52,869 nt of DNA from CAZHBA01 sp964530225 (GTDB taxonomy: Bacteria; Pseudomonadota; Alphaproteobacteria; UBA6615), in contig CAZHBA010000124.1 in assembly GCA_964530225.1 (NCBI GenBank), positions 1 through 52,869 of the forward strand. The letters run 5' to 3'. The notes beneath the pieces were generated by a model, which did not search any database, had not been told where the DNA came from, and saw nothing but the letters and a program-made list of their open reading frames with translations. Made by a program: the position numbers and the translations under genes. Below, in pieces: positions 8,687-17,109 of the stretch; positions within the stretch are counted from its first letter, which is position 1, and every line of letters begins with the position of its first letter.

Positions 8687-9589
8687 TTATTCCGGCTCGA
8701 CGATGTCCCTGATGCCTGCCGCGCGCTTATAGACTTCGTACAGCGAGGCGGTGTCATTACCGGAATAGCCTTGCGCCATACCCGCATAGTGCATCTGTAA
8801 TGCGGCGTTGAAAACTGGTGCCGGCGCTTCGATCTCCTGGGCAATCTGGCTGATGATCTTGGCGTCCTTACGGCTAATGTTGTAAGTGCCGCGTGATGTG
8901 GTGTAGTCGCCATCGACCATCATCTTGGCGCGTAATTCCCAAATGCGCGAGCGAGCGACGCTAGTGCACACCAGATCGTAGACCTGTTGCGGATCGAGCC
9001 CCATCTTAGTGCCGTAGACCAGCGCCTCGGCCGACGCCGCGTTGTTGATGCACACCAGATAGTTTAGCACATATTTGATGCGGCTAGCGTTACCGAACTC
9101 GCCCATCCAGTGCAGCGGGTTGGCGAAGGCGGCGAACACGTCGGTACTGCGCTTGTAAGCGGCCTCGTCGCCGCTGGCGAAAGTCGCCAGATCGCCGGCC
9201 AGGCAGGTGGCGCGGCTGCCGCTGACCGTGCAGTCGAGTAGGGTGATATCGCCATCGGCCAGCCGCCGCGCCGCTTCCGCCTTGTCGTCGATCGCCAGCG
9301 TGCTGGTGTCGATGACGATGATGCCCAACCGTCCGGCCGCCGCGATGCCGGCTTGGCCAGTGGTCACTTCGTGGAACGCTTCGGCCGACGGCAGTGAAGT
9401 CAAAATAAAATCGGCTTCCTCGGCTATGGCGCGCGGGGTTGCCGCCCGCCGCCCACCATGGTCCTCCAACTCGGCCATGTTCTTGTCCAATAGGTCGATG
9501 CCGATGACATCGAAGCCGGCCTGGGTCAGGCGGATGGCAATCGCCGAGCCCATCGCGCCGAGGCCGATGACGCCAACAATTGTGCTCAT
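8687..9589 (-). CDS. NAD(P)-dependent 3-hydroxyisobutyrate-dehydrogenase-like oxidoreductase
   Basis: A 300-residue beta-hydroxyacid dehydrogenase. Seen: Rossmann motif GVIGLGAMGSAIA at the N-terminus, the substrate loop LLDCTVSGSRA (about 118-129), the catalytic Lys in ASRIKYVLNYLV (about 168) and a C-terminal NISRKDAKIISQIA. It oxidises small beta-hydroxy acids or reduces the semialdehydes. AAGGA 7 nt before ATG 9589 supports the start. It follows a heme-binding HbpS/GlcG-like gene at 30 nt and is probably co-transcribed with it. A paralogue stands at 32494. Confidence 0.9.
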   Translation of the reverse strand: MSTIVGVIGLGAMGSAIAIRLTQAGFDVIGIDLLDKNMAELEDHGGRRAATPRAIAEEADFILTSLPSAEAFHEVTTGQAGIAAAGRLGIIVIDTSTLAIDDKAEAARRLADGDITLLDCTVSGSRATCLAGDLATFASGDEAAYKRSTDVFAAFANPLHWMGEFGNASRIKYVLNYLVCINNAASAEALVYGTKMGLDPQQVYDLVCTSVARSRIWELRAKMMVDGDYTTSRGTYNISRKDAKIISQIAQEIEAPAPVFNAALQMHYAGMAQGYSGNDTASLYEVYKRAAGIRDIVEPE

Positions 9590-9619
9590 ATCGTTTTCCT
9601 TGTAGAGCCGGTTGGGCTG

Positions 9620-10045
9620 TCAGTCGAATTTCTGCGTGCCTTCGAGCGCTTCAAGTCCGGCTTTCGCAACCACGAGATCCTCCGCACCGGTACCCGAACC
9701 CACACCAATACCGCCGATCACATGGCCATCGACGATAATTGGCAGGCCACCGGGCAGGTTAATCCGTTTACCGTCAGTAGCGATGGCGAGCCTGATATCG
9801 GGGCCATCGGGCATAAGGCCAGTGGGGTTGCCGTAGGAGGCCGCTGTCATGGCCTTGCGCAGGGACGAATCGATCGACTGCACGAACGCGCCGTCCATAC
9901 GGGTGAAGGCGATTAGATGGCCGCCGGGATCGACAACCGAAATACATTCGGGGATGCCGGTTTCGTCTGCCTTGGCGACCGCCGCAGCTAGGATTTTGTG
10001 GGCGCCTTCGTTGGTAAGCTTTAGAAACGGAGTGGTATCGGACAT
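9620..10045 (-). CDS. GlcG/HbpS-family (DUF336) protein
   Basis: 141 residues matching the GlcG/HbpS family: LTNEGAHKILAAAVAKA, VVDPGGHLIAFTRMDGA, SSLRKAMTAA, and the glycine-rich GLPIIVDGHVIGGIGVGSGT. Members bind heme or small organic acids and often travel with catabolic dehydrogenases. No signal peptide here, so cytoplasmic. GGGA 6 nt before ATG 10045. It lies between a small exported protein gene (start 10306) and the HIBADH-like gene, all on the minus strand. Confidence 0.88.
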   Translation of the reverse strand: MSDTTPFLKLTNEGAHKILAAAVAKADETGIPECISVVDPGGHLIAFTRMDGAFVQSIDSSLRKAMTAASYGNPTGLMPDGPDIRLAIATDGKRINLPGGLPIIVDGHVIGGIGVGSGTGAEDLVVAKAGLEALEGTQKFD

Positions 10046-10135
10046 AGGTTCCCTACCAATTTTATGAGAATGAATGTTGACGCTAACATTACACCGCAGT
10101 GGCAGAGTGACAACGCCTGGGCGGAGGGTTCCGCG

Positions 10136-10306
10136 CTAAGGCTTGGGTACAGGGTCGCGGTAGTGGCGCACCGGGCCATCGGCTTTCAGGCTACTGATCT
10201 GGCTGGCGCGGTTGGATTGAGCCACGCCTCCAGCGGAAACTATAACCGCGCAGGCGATGGAAATCGCCAGACGACTGCGGCTGGAAACTGATTTGGTTCG
10301 TGACAT
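10136..10306 (-). CDS. Small predicted exported protein, 56 aa
   Basis: A short frame with an excellent ribosome-binding site (GGGGAG, 7 nt before ATG 10306). The first 35 residues look like a signal peptide: basic MSRTKSVSSRSR, then hydrophobic LAISIACAVIVSAGG and a possible cleavage after VAQ. The mature tail would be only about 27 residues, hydrophilic and basic (ADGPVRHYRDPVPKP). No family recognised. It sits 90 nt upstream of the HbpS-like gene on the same strand. It could be a genuine small periplasmic protein, or the stub of a longer exported protein, given how many stubs this region has. Confidence 0.45.
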   Translation of the reverse strand: MSRTKSVSSRSRLAISIACAVIVSAGGVAQSNRASQISSLKADGPVRHYRDPVPKP

Positions 10307-10472
10307 TTGCCGACTCCCCGCGCCTTCGTGTCCATATGGGTATTGCGCTCAAGGTACTAGGGAGCCGTATTGTGATTTAGAATTAGTTAAGCGAACCCCT
10401 CTGTGACGCGTGGCAAGTGCGATTCGTTAGCACTGTTTAGCTTGGAATTTTCGGCCTATTGGGCCTCGATTG

Positions 10473-10504
10473 CGGGTATGATTAATGAAACAATAAAATA
10501 CCCG
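10473..10504. promoter_or_regulatory. Inverted repeat upstream of the amidohydrolase gene
   Basis: CGGGTAT (10473-10479) and ATACCCG (10498-10504) are perfect 7-base arms around an AT-rich 18-nt centre, ending 46 nt before ATG 10551. Position and shape suggest an operator or mRNA hairpin for that gene. No protein is assigned. The rest of 10307-10550 shows nothing else I can name. Confidence 0.35.
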
Positions 10505-10550
10505 GTGTTAAGCGGCTGGGTTGAACCAAAATAACAGTGGGGGAAACGCC

Positions 10551-11369
10551 ATGCTAATTGTCGATTCACAGGTTCACATTTGGGAAAATGTCATGCTGCC
10601 GGCGTGGCATCGGCAGATAGAAACCTATTCGAAGGACGATCTGCTGGCCGAGATGGAGACCGCTGGCGTCGATGCGGTGCTGCTGCATCCGCCGGGCGCG
10701 ATCGAAGGTGGCAACGAGTTGGCGCTGGCGGCGACGGCGGCCCATCCCGACAAGTTCGCCGTGCTCGGCCATGTACCGCCCGATACGCCGGAAGAAAGCC
10801 GCGAACTGCTCGAAGAACGGCTCAAGCAGCCGGGTTATCTCGGCCTGCGCTATATCTTCGCGCTGCCGGGCCGTGAGAACTGGCCGCACGATGGCACCAT
10901 GGATTGGATCTACCAGGTCTGCGAGGAAAAGGATCTGCCCCTGGGACTGCTCGCCTTTTCCTTCCTGCCGAAGGTCGCCGAAGTTGCTGAACATCATCCG
11001 GGTCTGCGTTTGTTGATCGATCATCTGGGTGTCGAACCGTCGGCGAAAGACGACAAAGCGTTCGAGACGCTACCCGACCTGCTGGCGCTAGCGAAGTATT
11101 CCAACGTATCGGTGAAACTGTCGGACGCGCCGGTGCATTCCAGCGAGGAGTATCCCTACCGTAACATCCACGACCACGTGCACCGTATTTTCGATGCGTT
11201 CGGGCCTGACCGCTGTTTCTGGGGCACCGATTTGAGCCGCGAGCCGTGCACCTACCGCCAGTGCGTAACTATGTTTACCGAAGAACTGCCGTGGTTGACC
11301 GGCAACGATCTGGAACTGGTTATGGGCCGGGCATTGTGTAACTGGATCGGTTGGGATCTGCCTGGGTGA
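10551..11369 (+). CDS. Amidohydrolase family 2 protein
   Basis: A TIM-barrel metal-dependent hydrolase of the amidohydrolase-2 (ACMSD/4-sulfomuconolactone-like) group. Seen: the first-strand motif IVDSQVHIW, where D/H replace the usual HxH. Also LGLRYIFAL, RLLIDHLGVEPS with a probable metal His (about 160) and CFWGTDLSREP with a conserved Asp (about 225). I choose ATG 10551 (GTGGGGGAAACGCC just before) rather than an in-frame TTG at 10521. The length of 272 aa is normal. The likely reaction is hydrolysis of a lactone or decarboxylation of a ring-cleavage product. It stands alone, followed by an isochorismatase fossil on the other strand. Confidence 0.86.
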   Translation: MLIVDSQVHIWENVMLPAWHRQIETYSKDDLLAEMETAGVDAVLLHPPGAIEGGNELALAATAAHPDKFAVLGHVPPDTPEESRELLEERLKQPGYLGLRYIFALPGRENWPHDGTMDWIYQVCEEKDLPLGLLAFSFLPKVAEVAEHHPGLRLLIDHLGVEPSAKDDKAFETLPDLLALAKYSNVSVKLSDAPVHSSEEYPYRNIHDHVHRIFDAFGPDRCFWGTDLSREPCTYRQCVTMFTEELPWLTGNDLELVMGRALCNWIGWDLPG

Positions 11370-11502
11370 AAGTTACCGCGAACGTAAATCTAAGCGAAGA
11401 CTGGCCGACCTTCACGCATTATCTGGAATGTTTGGCCACCGGTAAACAATACCCCACCGACCAGCTTCAGGGGCTGTTGGCGGTGGCCAGGTTAGCCACG
11501 TT

Positions 11503-11637
11503 CTAGACCACGTTCTGCGATTTGGCGTGGACCGGTGTACCGGAATTGGCGAAGGTGCCGCCCTCGATGATCACGTCGTTCTGCAGGTCCTGAATGATTA
11601 GGATCGTCGTTCTCGGATTCAGTGATAGTGCCGTCGT
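11503..11637 (-). pseudogene. Isochorismatase-family cysteine hydrolase remnant
   Basis: The minus strand reads TALSLNPRTTILIIQDLQND, then VIIEGGTFANSGTPVHAKSQNVV and TAG at 11503-11505. The match is to the N-terminal 40 residues of an isochorismatase-like hydrolase, with the catalytic Asp in QDLQND. After the stop the same frame continues only briefly (NVANLATANSP). There is no ATG/GTG/TTG: a good AGGAGGGG is followed by ACG ACG, so the start codon may be mutated. The Cys and Lys of the catalytic triad are gone. It directly follows the SMP-30 gene region on the opposite side of its stop. Confidence 0.6.
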
Positions 11638-11643
11638 CCCCTC

Positions 11644-12549
11644 CTAATCCATGTAGCCGAGCTTGTTACCCGACACTTTCATCTTTACCCGGTAAACCGA
11701 GGTGGCGCAGCAGCAATAGAGTTCGTCCCAGTTCGGTCCACCCCAGTTCAGATTGCCGGCGTGCTCGGGCATCGGGATGATGCCCAGATGCTCAGCGTCG
11801 GCCGAGATCACCCACATACCTTGCGGCCCGGTGACGTAGATGTTGCCGCGCTCGTCGAGTTTCATACCGTCGGGAATGCCGCCTTCGATTTCGCCGGTGC
11901 CGATGTTCTCGAAGAACAGGCGGCTGTTCGACAGCAAGCCGTCGGCGTTGACGTCGAATACGCGGATATGGGCGCGCGAGGTGTCGTTGACATACAGCAG
12001 CGCCTCGTCGCGCGAGAAGCACAGGCCGTTGGGCTGTTCGAAGTCGTCGGCCAACAGCTCTACATCGCCGCCGCCGGGCGGTATCCTGTAGACGCCCTGG
12101 AAGTTGAGGTCCTGCTCGCGTTCTAGCCCGAACACCGGCATGCGACCGTAGGTTGGATCGGAGAAATAGACCGCCCCATCAGATTTGACGACCACGTCGT
12201 TGGGGCTGTTGAGTTCTTTGCCGTTATAGTGCGAGGCGACAACGGTGCGGGTGCCGTCTGACGCTTCGCGGATCAGCGAACTGGTCTCGTGCTCGCAGAC
12301 GTACAGATTACCCTCGGCGTCGTAGGTCATACCGTTGCATTTGTTGCTCGGGTTGCGCAGTTCGACGACGCCGCCGTCAGCGCTCCAGCGCCGGCGAATA
12401 TTGGCCGGCATGTCGCTGAAATCGAGATGTTGGCCTTCCTTGTTCCAAATTGGGCCTTCGGTGAAGGTAAAACCGGTTGCCAGTTGTTCAATCTCGGCAT
12501 CTTCGGAGACGAGATCGTAAATCGCCGGTAACTTGGCTTCGATTGTCAT
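11644..12549 (-). CDS. SMP-30/gluconolactonase-family protein
   Basis: A six-bladed beta-propeller lactonase of the SMP-30/LRE family. Metal-site segments are visible: FTFTEGPIWN (Glu about 30), LNSPNDVVVKSDGAVYFSDP (Asn about 113), EQPNGLCFS and GIPDGMKLDERGNIYV (Asp about 229). The 301-aa length is typical. Start ATG 12549 is chosen over a CTG/TTG-like upstream start because AAAGGAGAG precedes it by 9 nt. Expected reaction: hydrolysis of a sugar-acid or other lactone. No signal peptide. The nearby amidohydrolase and isochorismatase fossil suggest a small hydrolase cluster. Confidence 0.9.
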   Translation of the reverse strand: MTIEAKLPAIYDLVSEDAEIEQLATGFTFTEGPIWNKEGQHLDFSDMPANIRRRWSADGGVVELRNPSNKCNGMTYDAEGNLYVCEHETSSLIREASDGTRTVVASHYNGKELNSPNDVVVKSDGAVYFSDPTYGRMPVFGLEREQDLNFQGVYRIPPGGGDVELLADDFEQPNGLCFSRDEALLYVNDTSRAHIRVFDVNADGLLSNSRLFFENIGTGEIEGGIPDGMKLDERGNIYVTGPQGMWVISADAEHLGIIPMPEHAGNLNWGGPNWDELYCCCATSVYRVKMKVSGNKLGYMD

Positions 12550-12967
12550 CGTTGGTCGCTCTCCTTTAAGTTGTGGCAATGCAGCAGCGCGATCTCCCCA
12601 TCGCGATGCATGTTCGCCATCATCGGTTTAGAAAATTACGTTCTACAGATTCCCTTTGGCGGTTTAACAGATAAAGGGAAATACTGGATAGACAACGTTA
12701 TCATAAGCTTTCGGGTGGTCAAATGTGGGGGCAACGACGCCGGGGTGTTACGGTGTGGTTATAAATAGGCTCTGTCGTTACCACCATACCGAATATATTT
12801 AGCACTTTACAATCGGTAAGCAGGCACAGCTCGTGTGTGGCGCGACCGGTACAAAATTTCGCGTGGTGCCATAGTTCGTCCGGTTAAATAGCAATTTTTC
12901 GACCAATTCCGCCCACCAGTTAAATAAGAATTAGCGGATCGGTAACGGAAACAGGGAGGGAAAAACA
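12550..12967. other. Intergenic region with an imperfect direct repeat
   Basis: About 420 nt between the SMP-30 gene (leftward) and the SDR fossil (rightward). No frame here looks like a gene. Two similar AT-rich blocks, CCGGTTAAATAGCAATTT (12880-12897) and CCAGTTAAATAAGAATT (12916-12932), lie 36 nt apart just before the SDR start and could be regulator sites. The segment should also hold the SMP-30 promoter, which I cannot place. Confidence 0.35.
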
Positions 12968-13092
12968 ATGATGCTTGACGGAAAAAGATTATTGTTACCG
13001 GCGCGGCGAACAGCATCGGCCGGGCGACCGTGGTGCTCGTGGCTTAAGAGGGTACCGATGTGGCGGTGGCCGATATCGATTACAGAAATTCA
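12968..13092 (+). pseudogene. SDR N-terminal remnant with frameshift and ochre codon
   Basis: AGGGAGGG lies 8 nt before ATG 12968. The frame starts MMLDGK, then needs a one-base shift in the A-run at about 12986 to continue IIVTGAANSIGRATVVLVA, TAA, EGTDVAVADIDYRN. This is the Rossmann N-terminus of a short-chain dehydrogenase (T-G-x3-G-I-G and the following beta strands). After about 13092 similarity stops. The catalytic Ser-Tyr-Lys part is lost. Confidence 0.6.
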
Positions 13093-13153
13093 GTCTTGCA
13101 TCATGGAATATCAGCCGTGTCCAGTGATCATCTCCGCGATACTATCACCTAAA

Positions 13154-15013
13154 TTAATCGTCGGGCACGTCGTCGAACGAGACGTAGTTGAGCGCGCAGA
13201 GCCGCGCATATAGCCCGCCCTCGGTGACTAGCACGTCGTGCGGGCCGGTTTCGACGACGCGGCCATTTTGCAGGACGATGATGCGGTCGGCACCGCGCAC
13301 GGTGGCCAGCCGGTGCGCGATGACGATGCCGGTGCGGTCTTCTAGCAGGCGTTTGAGTGCGTCCTGGATCTGCCGCTCGGTGTGGCTGTCGATATTTGCC
13401 GTCGCTTCGTCGAGTACCAGGATTTTAGCGTCGGCGACCAAGGCGCGGGCGAAACTCAGTAATTGGCGCTGGCCGAGCGACAGGTTGCGGCCCTGTTCCT
13501 CAAGGATGGTATCGTAGCCTTCGGCAAGCTGGCTGATAAAGTCGTGGGCGCCGACCACGCGCGCCGCCTGTTCGACGTCTTTGCGGGTCGCACGGACCGT
13601 GCGGTAGCGGATGTTCTCGAAAATGGTGCCGGTGAATAGGAACGGGTCCTGCAACACCATGGCGATGTGCTGGCCTAGCGCCGCCTTTGCGTAATCGCGC
13701 ACGTCGTAGCTGTCGATTAGCACCGCGCCTTCGCTGACCTCGTAGAAGCGGTGGAGCAGCGAGGTAATGCTGGTCTTGCCCGACCCTGTGGGACCGACCA
13801 ATGCCACGGTCTCGCCCGGCGCTACGGTGAAGCTCACATTTTTCAAAACTGGCTGGTTCTCGACGTAACTGAAGGTGACGTTACGAAATTCGACCGATCC
13901 CTCAATCCTGGCCGGGTCGCGCGCGTCCGGCGCGTCGGCAATTGCCAACGGCACGTCGAGCACTTCGAAAATCCGTTTGCCCGACGCCATTGCCCGCTGC
14001 ATCACACTGTACTGGATGGTCAACGAGCGAATCGGATCGAAGAAGCGCTGCACGTAGAACAGGAAGGCGACCATGACGCCGATGTCGAGCGCACCATCGA
14101 GAACCCGCAAGCCGCCGAGCACGATGACGATCGCCATCGCCGCGCCGGTGAGCGTATCGACGATGGGCACCATAATCTGAGCCATTTGCGCCGACTTCAG
14201 ATGGGCCCGCAGGTTTTCGTCGACCTTCTCGTCGTAGAGGACGAAATTGACCGCTTCGCGTCGCATACCCTGCACGGTTCGTACGGCGCGGATACCCTCG
14301 GCCAGTGCGCCGTTGGCGCTTGAAGTGGTCTCGCGGGCATAACGGAAGGCGCGCCGCGCACGCGGCAGCCAGACGATGCGGACGAACAATAGGGTCGGCA
14401 CCACCGACAGGGTGACGATACCGAGGTTGAAATCGAGGGTCAGCATGATTACGACGATGCCAACCAGCAGCACTAGATCGCCGAACGCGGTGATCGAGTT
14501 TTCGAGAAATTCCTGCAGCGAGTTCACGTCGCCGGTAAGCCGCGACATCATGCGGCCGGTCTCGGTCTTGTCCATGAACGACAGCGACACAAGTTGCAAA
14601 TGGGCAAACATGGCTTGGCGCAGGTCGAAAATGGCATGTTCGCCGATGAGCCCGATCAAGCGGTCCTGCAGCCAGCTGGCACCGTAATTGACCGCGATAA
14701 CGACGGTGAACACTGCCACCACCAATAGCAATCGGCCTGGAGTACCGTCGTCGGCCAGAATGACATTGTCGATGCCGAAGCGAATGACCAGAGGTATTGC
14801 CAACTGGACGCTAGTGACTACGAGAACGGCGGCGATCGCTAGCCATATCCGCTTACGGTAGGGGCGCACGTAAGACAGGAAGCGCCACACCACGGCGCCG
14901 TCGAACAGTGCACCAAATATTTCCTCGTCGCGATTGGTTTGCGAACCGACATAGGCGCGCGGTGGCCGTCCGCGATCCGGTTTGTTGTCAGTTTTACCAG
15001 TTACCGCGGTCAT
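13154..15013 (-). CDS. ABC exporter half-transporter, catalytic-site subunit
   Basis: A 619-residue type-I ABC exporter: six-helix membrane domain (about 45-330) followed by a nucleotide-binding domain. Walker A GPTGSGKTS (about 406), signature LSLGQRQ (about 511, third position Leu instead of Gly), Walker B ILVLDEATANID with catalytic Glu (about 534) and switch IAHRL. It overlaps the upstream exporter gene by ATGA (15010-15013), so the two are translationally coupled and very probably form a heterodimer. Its intact Walker B Glu pairs with the partner's intact LSGGQ. Substrate unknown; lipids or drugs are usual for the family. Located in the inner membrane. Confidence 0.93.
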   Translation of the reverse strand: MTAVTGKTDNKPDRGRPPRAYVGSQTNRDEEIFGALFDGAVVWRFLSYVRPYRKRIWLAIAAVLVVTSVQLAIPLVIRFGIDNVILADDGTPGRLLLVVAVFTVVIAVNYGASWLQDRLIGLIGEHAIFDLRQAMFAHLQLVSLSFMDKTETGRMMSRLTGDVNSLQEFLENSITAFGDLVLLVGIVVIMLTLDFNLGIVTLSVVPTLLFVRIVWLPRARRAFRYARETTSSANGALAEGIRAVRTVQGMRREAVNFVLYDEKVDENLRAHLKSAQMAQIMVPIVDTLTGAAMAIVIVLGGLRVLDGALDIGVMVAFLFYVQRFFDPIRSLTIQYSVMQRAMASGKRIFEVLDVPLAIADAPDARDPARIEGSVEFRNVTFSYVENQPVLKNVSFTVAPGETVALVGPTGSGKTSITSLLHRFYEVSEGAVLIDSYDVRDYAKAALGQHIAMVLQDPFLFTGTIFENIRYRTVRATRKDVEQAARVVGAHDFISQLAEGYDTILEEQGRNLSLGQRQLLSFARALVADAKILVLDEATANIDSHTERQIQDALKRLLEDRTGIVIAHRLATVRGADRIIVLQNGRVVETGPHDVLVTEGGLYARLCALNYVSFDDVPDD

Positions 15014-16911
15014 TGAGCCGCTCCCTGTATGTCTGGCATGCCGCCGGCCGGCTTATCAACGAAACGGTTTTGCAGGGTGTGGAGTTCGGCATAGCGTCCT
15101 CTCTGGACAATGAGGCTGTCGTGGGTGCCACGCTCGACGATGCGTCCGTCCTCGAGAAAGATAATCTCATCGGCATGGCGCAGCGTGCCCAGGCGGTGCG
15201 AGATGATGATGGTGGCACACGATTGCATGGGGGTTTTCAGAAGCTCGCGGACCTGCTGTTCGGTGCCGGCATCGATGGCTGCGGTCGAATCGTCAAGGAT
15301 TAGCACCGCTGGTTCGAGCATGGCAGTGCGCGCAATGGCGATGCGTTGTTTTTGGCCCCCCGACAGCGATATGCCACGTTCGCCGACCAGGGTACCATAG
15401 CCTTCGGGTAGGCTGCCGATGAACGTATCGATCTGTGCCAGCGAAGCGGCGTTGGTAATCGCCTCATCCTCGGCCCACGGGTCGCCATAGGCGATGTTGT
15501 TCTCCAGCGAGGTGGTGAACAGGAATGGGTCCTGGGGTACCGCCAGAACCTGCCGCCGCAGCGATTCCAGAGTGACATCACGTATGTCTTGGCCGTCCAA
15601 CGTGATACGGCCGTCTGAGACGTCGTAGAAGCGGGTCAGCAGGTGGGCGATAGTCGATTTGCCGCTACCCGGTGGTCCGACGATTCCTAATGTAAGGCCG
15701 CGCCGCACCTCGAACGACACACCGTGCAATGCTGGTGGATCGCCTTCACCGCCATAGCCGAACGAGACGTTTTCGTAGCGCACATGGGAGTCCCTGATTT
15801 CCAACGGATTGGCGCCGGCACGGTCGGTGATCGTCGGTTCTAAGTCGAGCACGGCAAATAGCCGTGTGCCGCAGGTCGATGCCCGCGCAAACGAATTCAC
15901 CAGTAGGCCGAGTTGGCGCACCGGCAGCTGGAGTATGGTCATGAAGGCGAGAAATTCGGTAAGGCCGCCGACGGTCATGCGACCATCGAGAACGCGCAAT
16001 CCACCGACCCAGAAAACCAGGCCCATGGCGATAAAATAGGCGAAGGTCATCACCGTTGTTGACGCCACCCGGGTTTTTATCCGCCGGTCGGCCAGCGCCA
16101 TCGCCTCATCCGCGGCTTTGCCGTATTTATCGAGTTCGTAGGTTTCGGCGCCAAACGCCCGTACCACCCGGATACCGGTGAGGTTTTCGTCCATGATGCG
16201 GCCGATAACTCCCATGCGCTCCTGCAAGGCCAGCCACAAGGCGCGCAGCCTGAGCCGTGCGACGGCTGAACGCCAGGCGACGAAGGGCACAAAACTTAGG
16301 CTCAGCGCGCCGAGTAGTGGATCGGTGGAGAGCAGCAGATAGGCGCCGGCGCCAATGAGAACGCTCAACAAGACAAAGCGCACAAGCCCTGTGCTGATGA
16401 ACATGCGCACGCCCTCCAGGTCGAGCATGCCGCGGGTTATCAGTTCGCCGGTATGAATCCGGTCGTGAAACGAGAAGCTTAGGCTTTGCAACTTGTCGTA
16501 GAAGGCGAGCCGGAGGTCACTGGCCATCAAATGGCCGATCGACTCGCTGGTGTAGTTTTGAGCCAGGGTAAACAGGCCGCGCAGGACAGAGACACCGAGC
16601 AGTAGTGTGGCGGTTTGGAATAAGGCTGCCTGCGCCGTTTGCGATGAGTCGGTTCCAGGGTCGAGCAATCCCAGCGCACTGTCGACGGCGTTACCCAGGA
16701 GCTGCGGCACGGCAAGTTGGAAAACCGCCGCGGCCAGGGTCGCGCTGATCGCGATGACGATACGAAAGCGATGGCGCAGGCAAAGCCGGATAATACGCCA
16801 CAATACCTGGGCATCGTTACCCGGTCGGCGATCGATATTAGAAAGCGAAGTCGTCAACGGTTGATCCAGCTTTGAGCGTACGTGCGAAAGGGTAAAACGC
16901 CACCGGCGCAA
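15010..16911 (-). CDS. ABC exporter half-transporter, degenerate-site subunit
   Basis: A 633-residue type-I ABC exporter with a membrane domain (about 35-330) and an NBD: Walker A GPPGSGKST (about 415), canonical signature LSGGQKQ (about 516) and Walker B VLILDDSTAAID, where the catalytic Glu is Asp (about 539). The switch His is in ISHRL. Together with the LSLGQ of the partner this makes one degenerate and one consensus ATP site, as in TM287/288-type heterodimers. The TTG start at 16911 with GGGAG upstream is tentative; the first about 30 residues are not conserved in type. A palindrome 26 nt upstream may be its operator. Confidence 0.9.
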   Translation of the reverse strand: MRRWRFTLSHVRSKLDQPLTTSLSNIDRRPGNDAQVLWRIIRLCLRHRFRIVIAISATLAAAVFQLAVPQLLGNAVDSALGLLDPGTDSSQTAQAALFQTATLLLGVSVLRGLFTLAQNYTSESIGHLMASDLRLAFYDKLQSLSFSFHDRIHTGELITRGMLDLEGVRMFISTGLVRFVLLSVLIGAGAYLLLSTDPLLGALSLSFVPFVAWRSAVARLRLRALWLALQERMGVIGRIMDENLTGIRVVRAFGAETYELDKYGKAADEAMALADRRIKTRVASTTVMTFAYFIAMGLVFWVGGLRVLDGRMTVGGLTEFLAFMTILQLPVRQLGLLVNSFARASTCGTRLFAVLDLEPTITDRAGANPLEIRDSHVRYENVSFGYGGEGDPPALHGVSFEVRRGLTLGIVGPPGSGKSTIAHLLTRFYDVSDGRITLDGQDIRDVTLESLRRQVLAVPQDPFLFTTSLENNIAYGDPWAEDEAITNAASLAQIDTFIGSLPEGYGTLVGERGISLSGGQKQRIAIARTAMLEPAVLILDDSTAAIDAGTEQQVRELLKTPMQSCATIIISHRLGTLRHADEIIFLEDGRIVERGTHDSLIVQRGRYAELHTLQNRFVDKPAGGMPDIQGAAQ

Positions 16912-16936
16912 ACGGCTCCCATAGGGTGTGTTTAAT

Positions 16937-16953
16937 CTGACCGCAACGGTCAG
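16937..16953. promoter_or_regulatory. Perfect palindrome CTGACCG-CAA-CGGTCAG upstream of the ABC exporter operon
   Basis: Seven-base perfect arms around CAA, 26 nt before the assigned start of the first exporter gene. Size and symmetry resemble TetR-family operators, and exporters are often controlled that way. No TetR gene lies in the window, so the regulator is unknown. Confidence 0.5.
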
Positions 16954-17109
16954 TTTATGTGCTTTTTATACAACAGCGGGCGACTCGCGCCAGCCAGTGC
17001 AAATCAGGTTATGAACTCAAGAAAAGAAAGCCCCGTCTACTGGCTTTGTCTCGATTAAGGAATGATTAGCAAATAGGAACTAGCGAGCCTGAAACCCGCG
17101 AAAACCAGC

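Noticed and set aside
10064..10291. 75-codon plus-strand frame
   Set aside because: It is antisense of the better-supported small exported protein and has no ribosome-binding site.
11366..11506. 46-codon frame overlapping the amidohydrolase stop (KVTANVNLSEDWPTF…)
   Set aside because: GTG overlaps the stop, but no family match, and the isochorismatase remnant lies antisense in part of it. Too weak to call.
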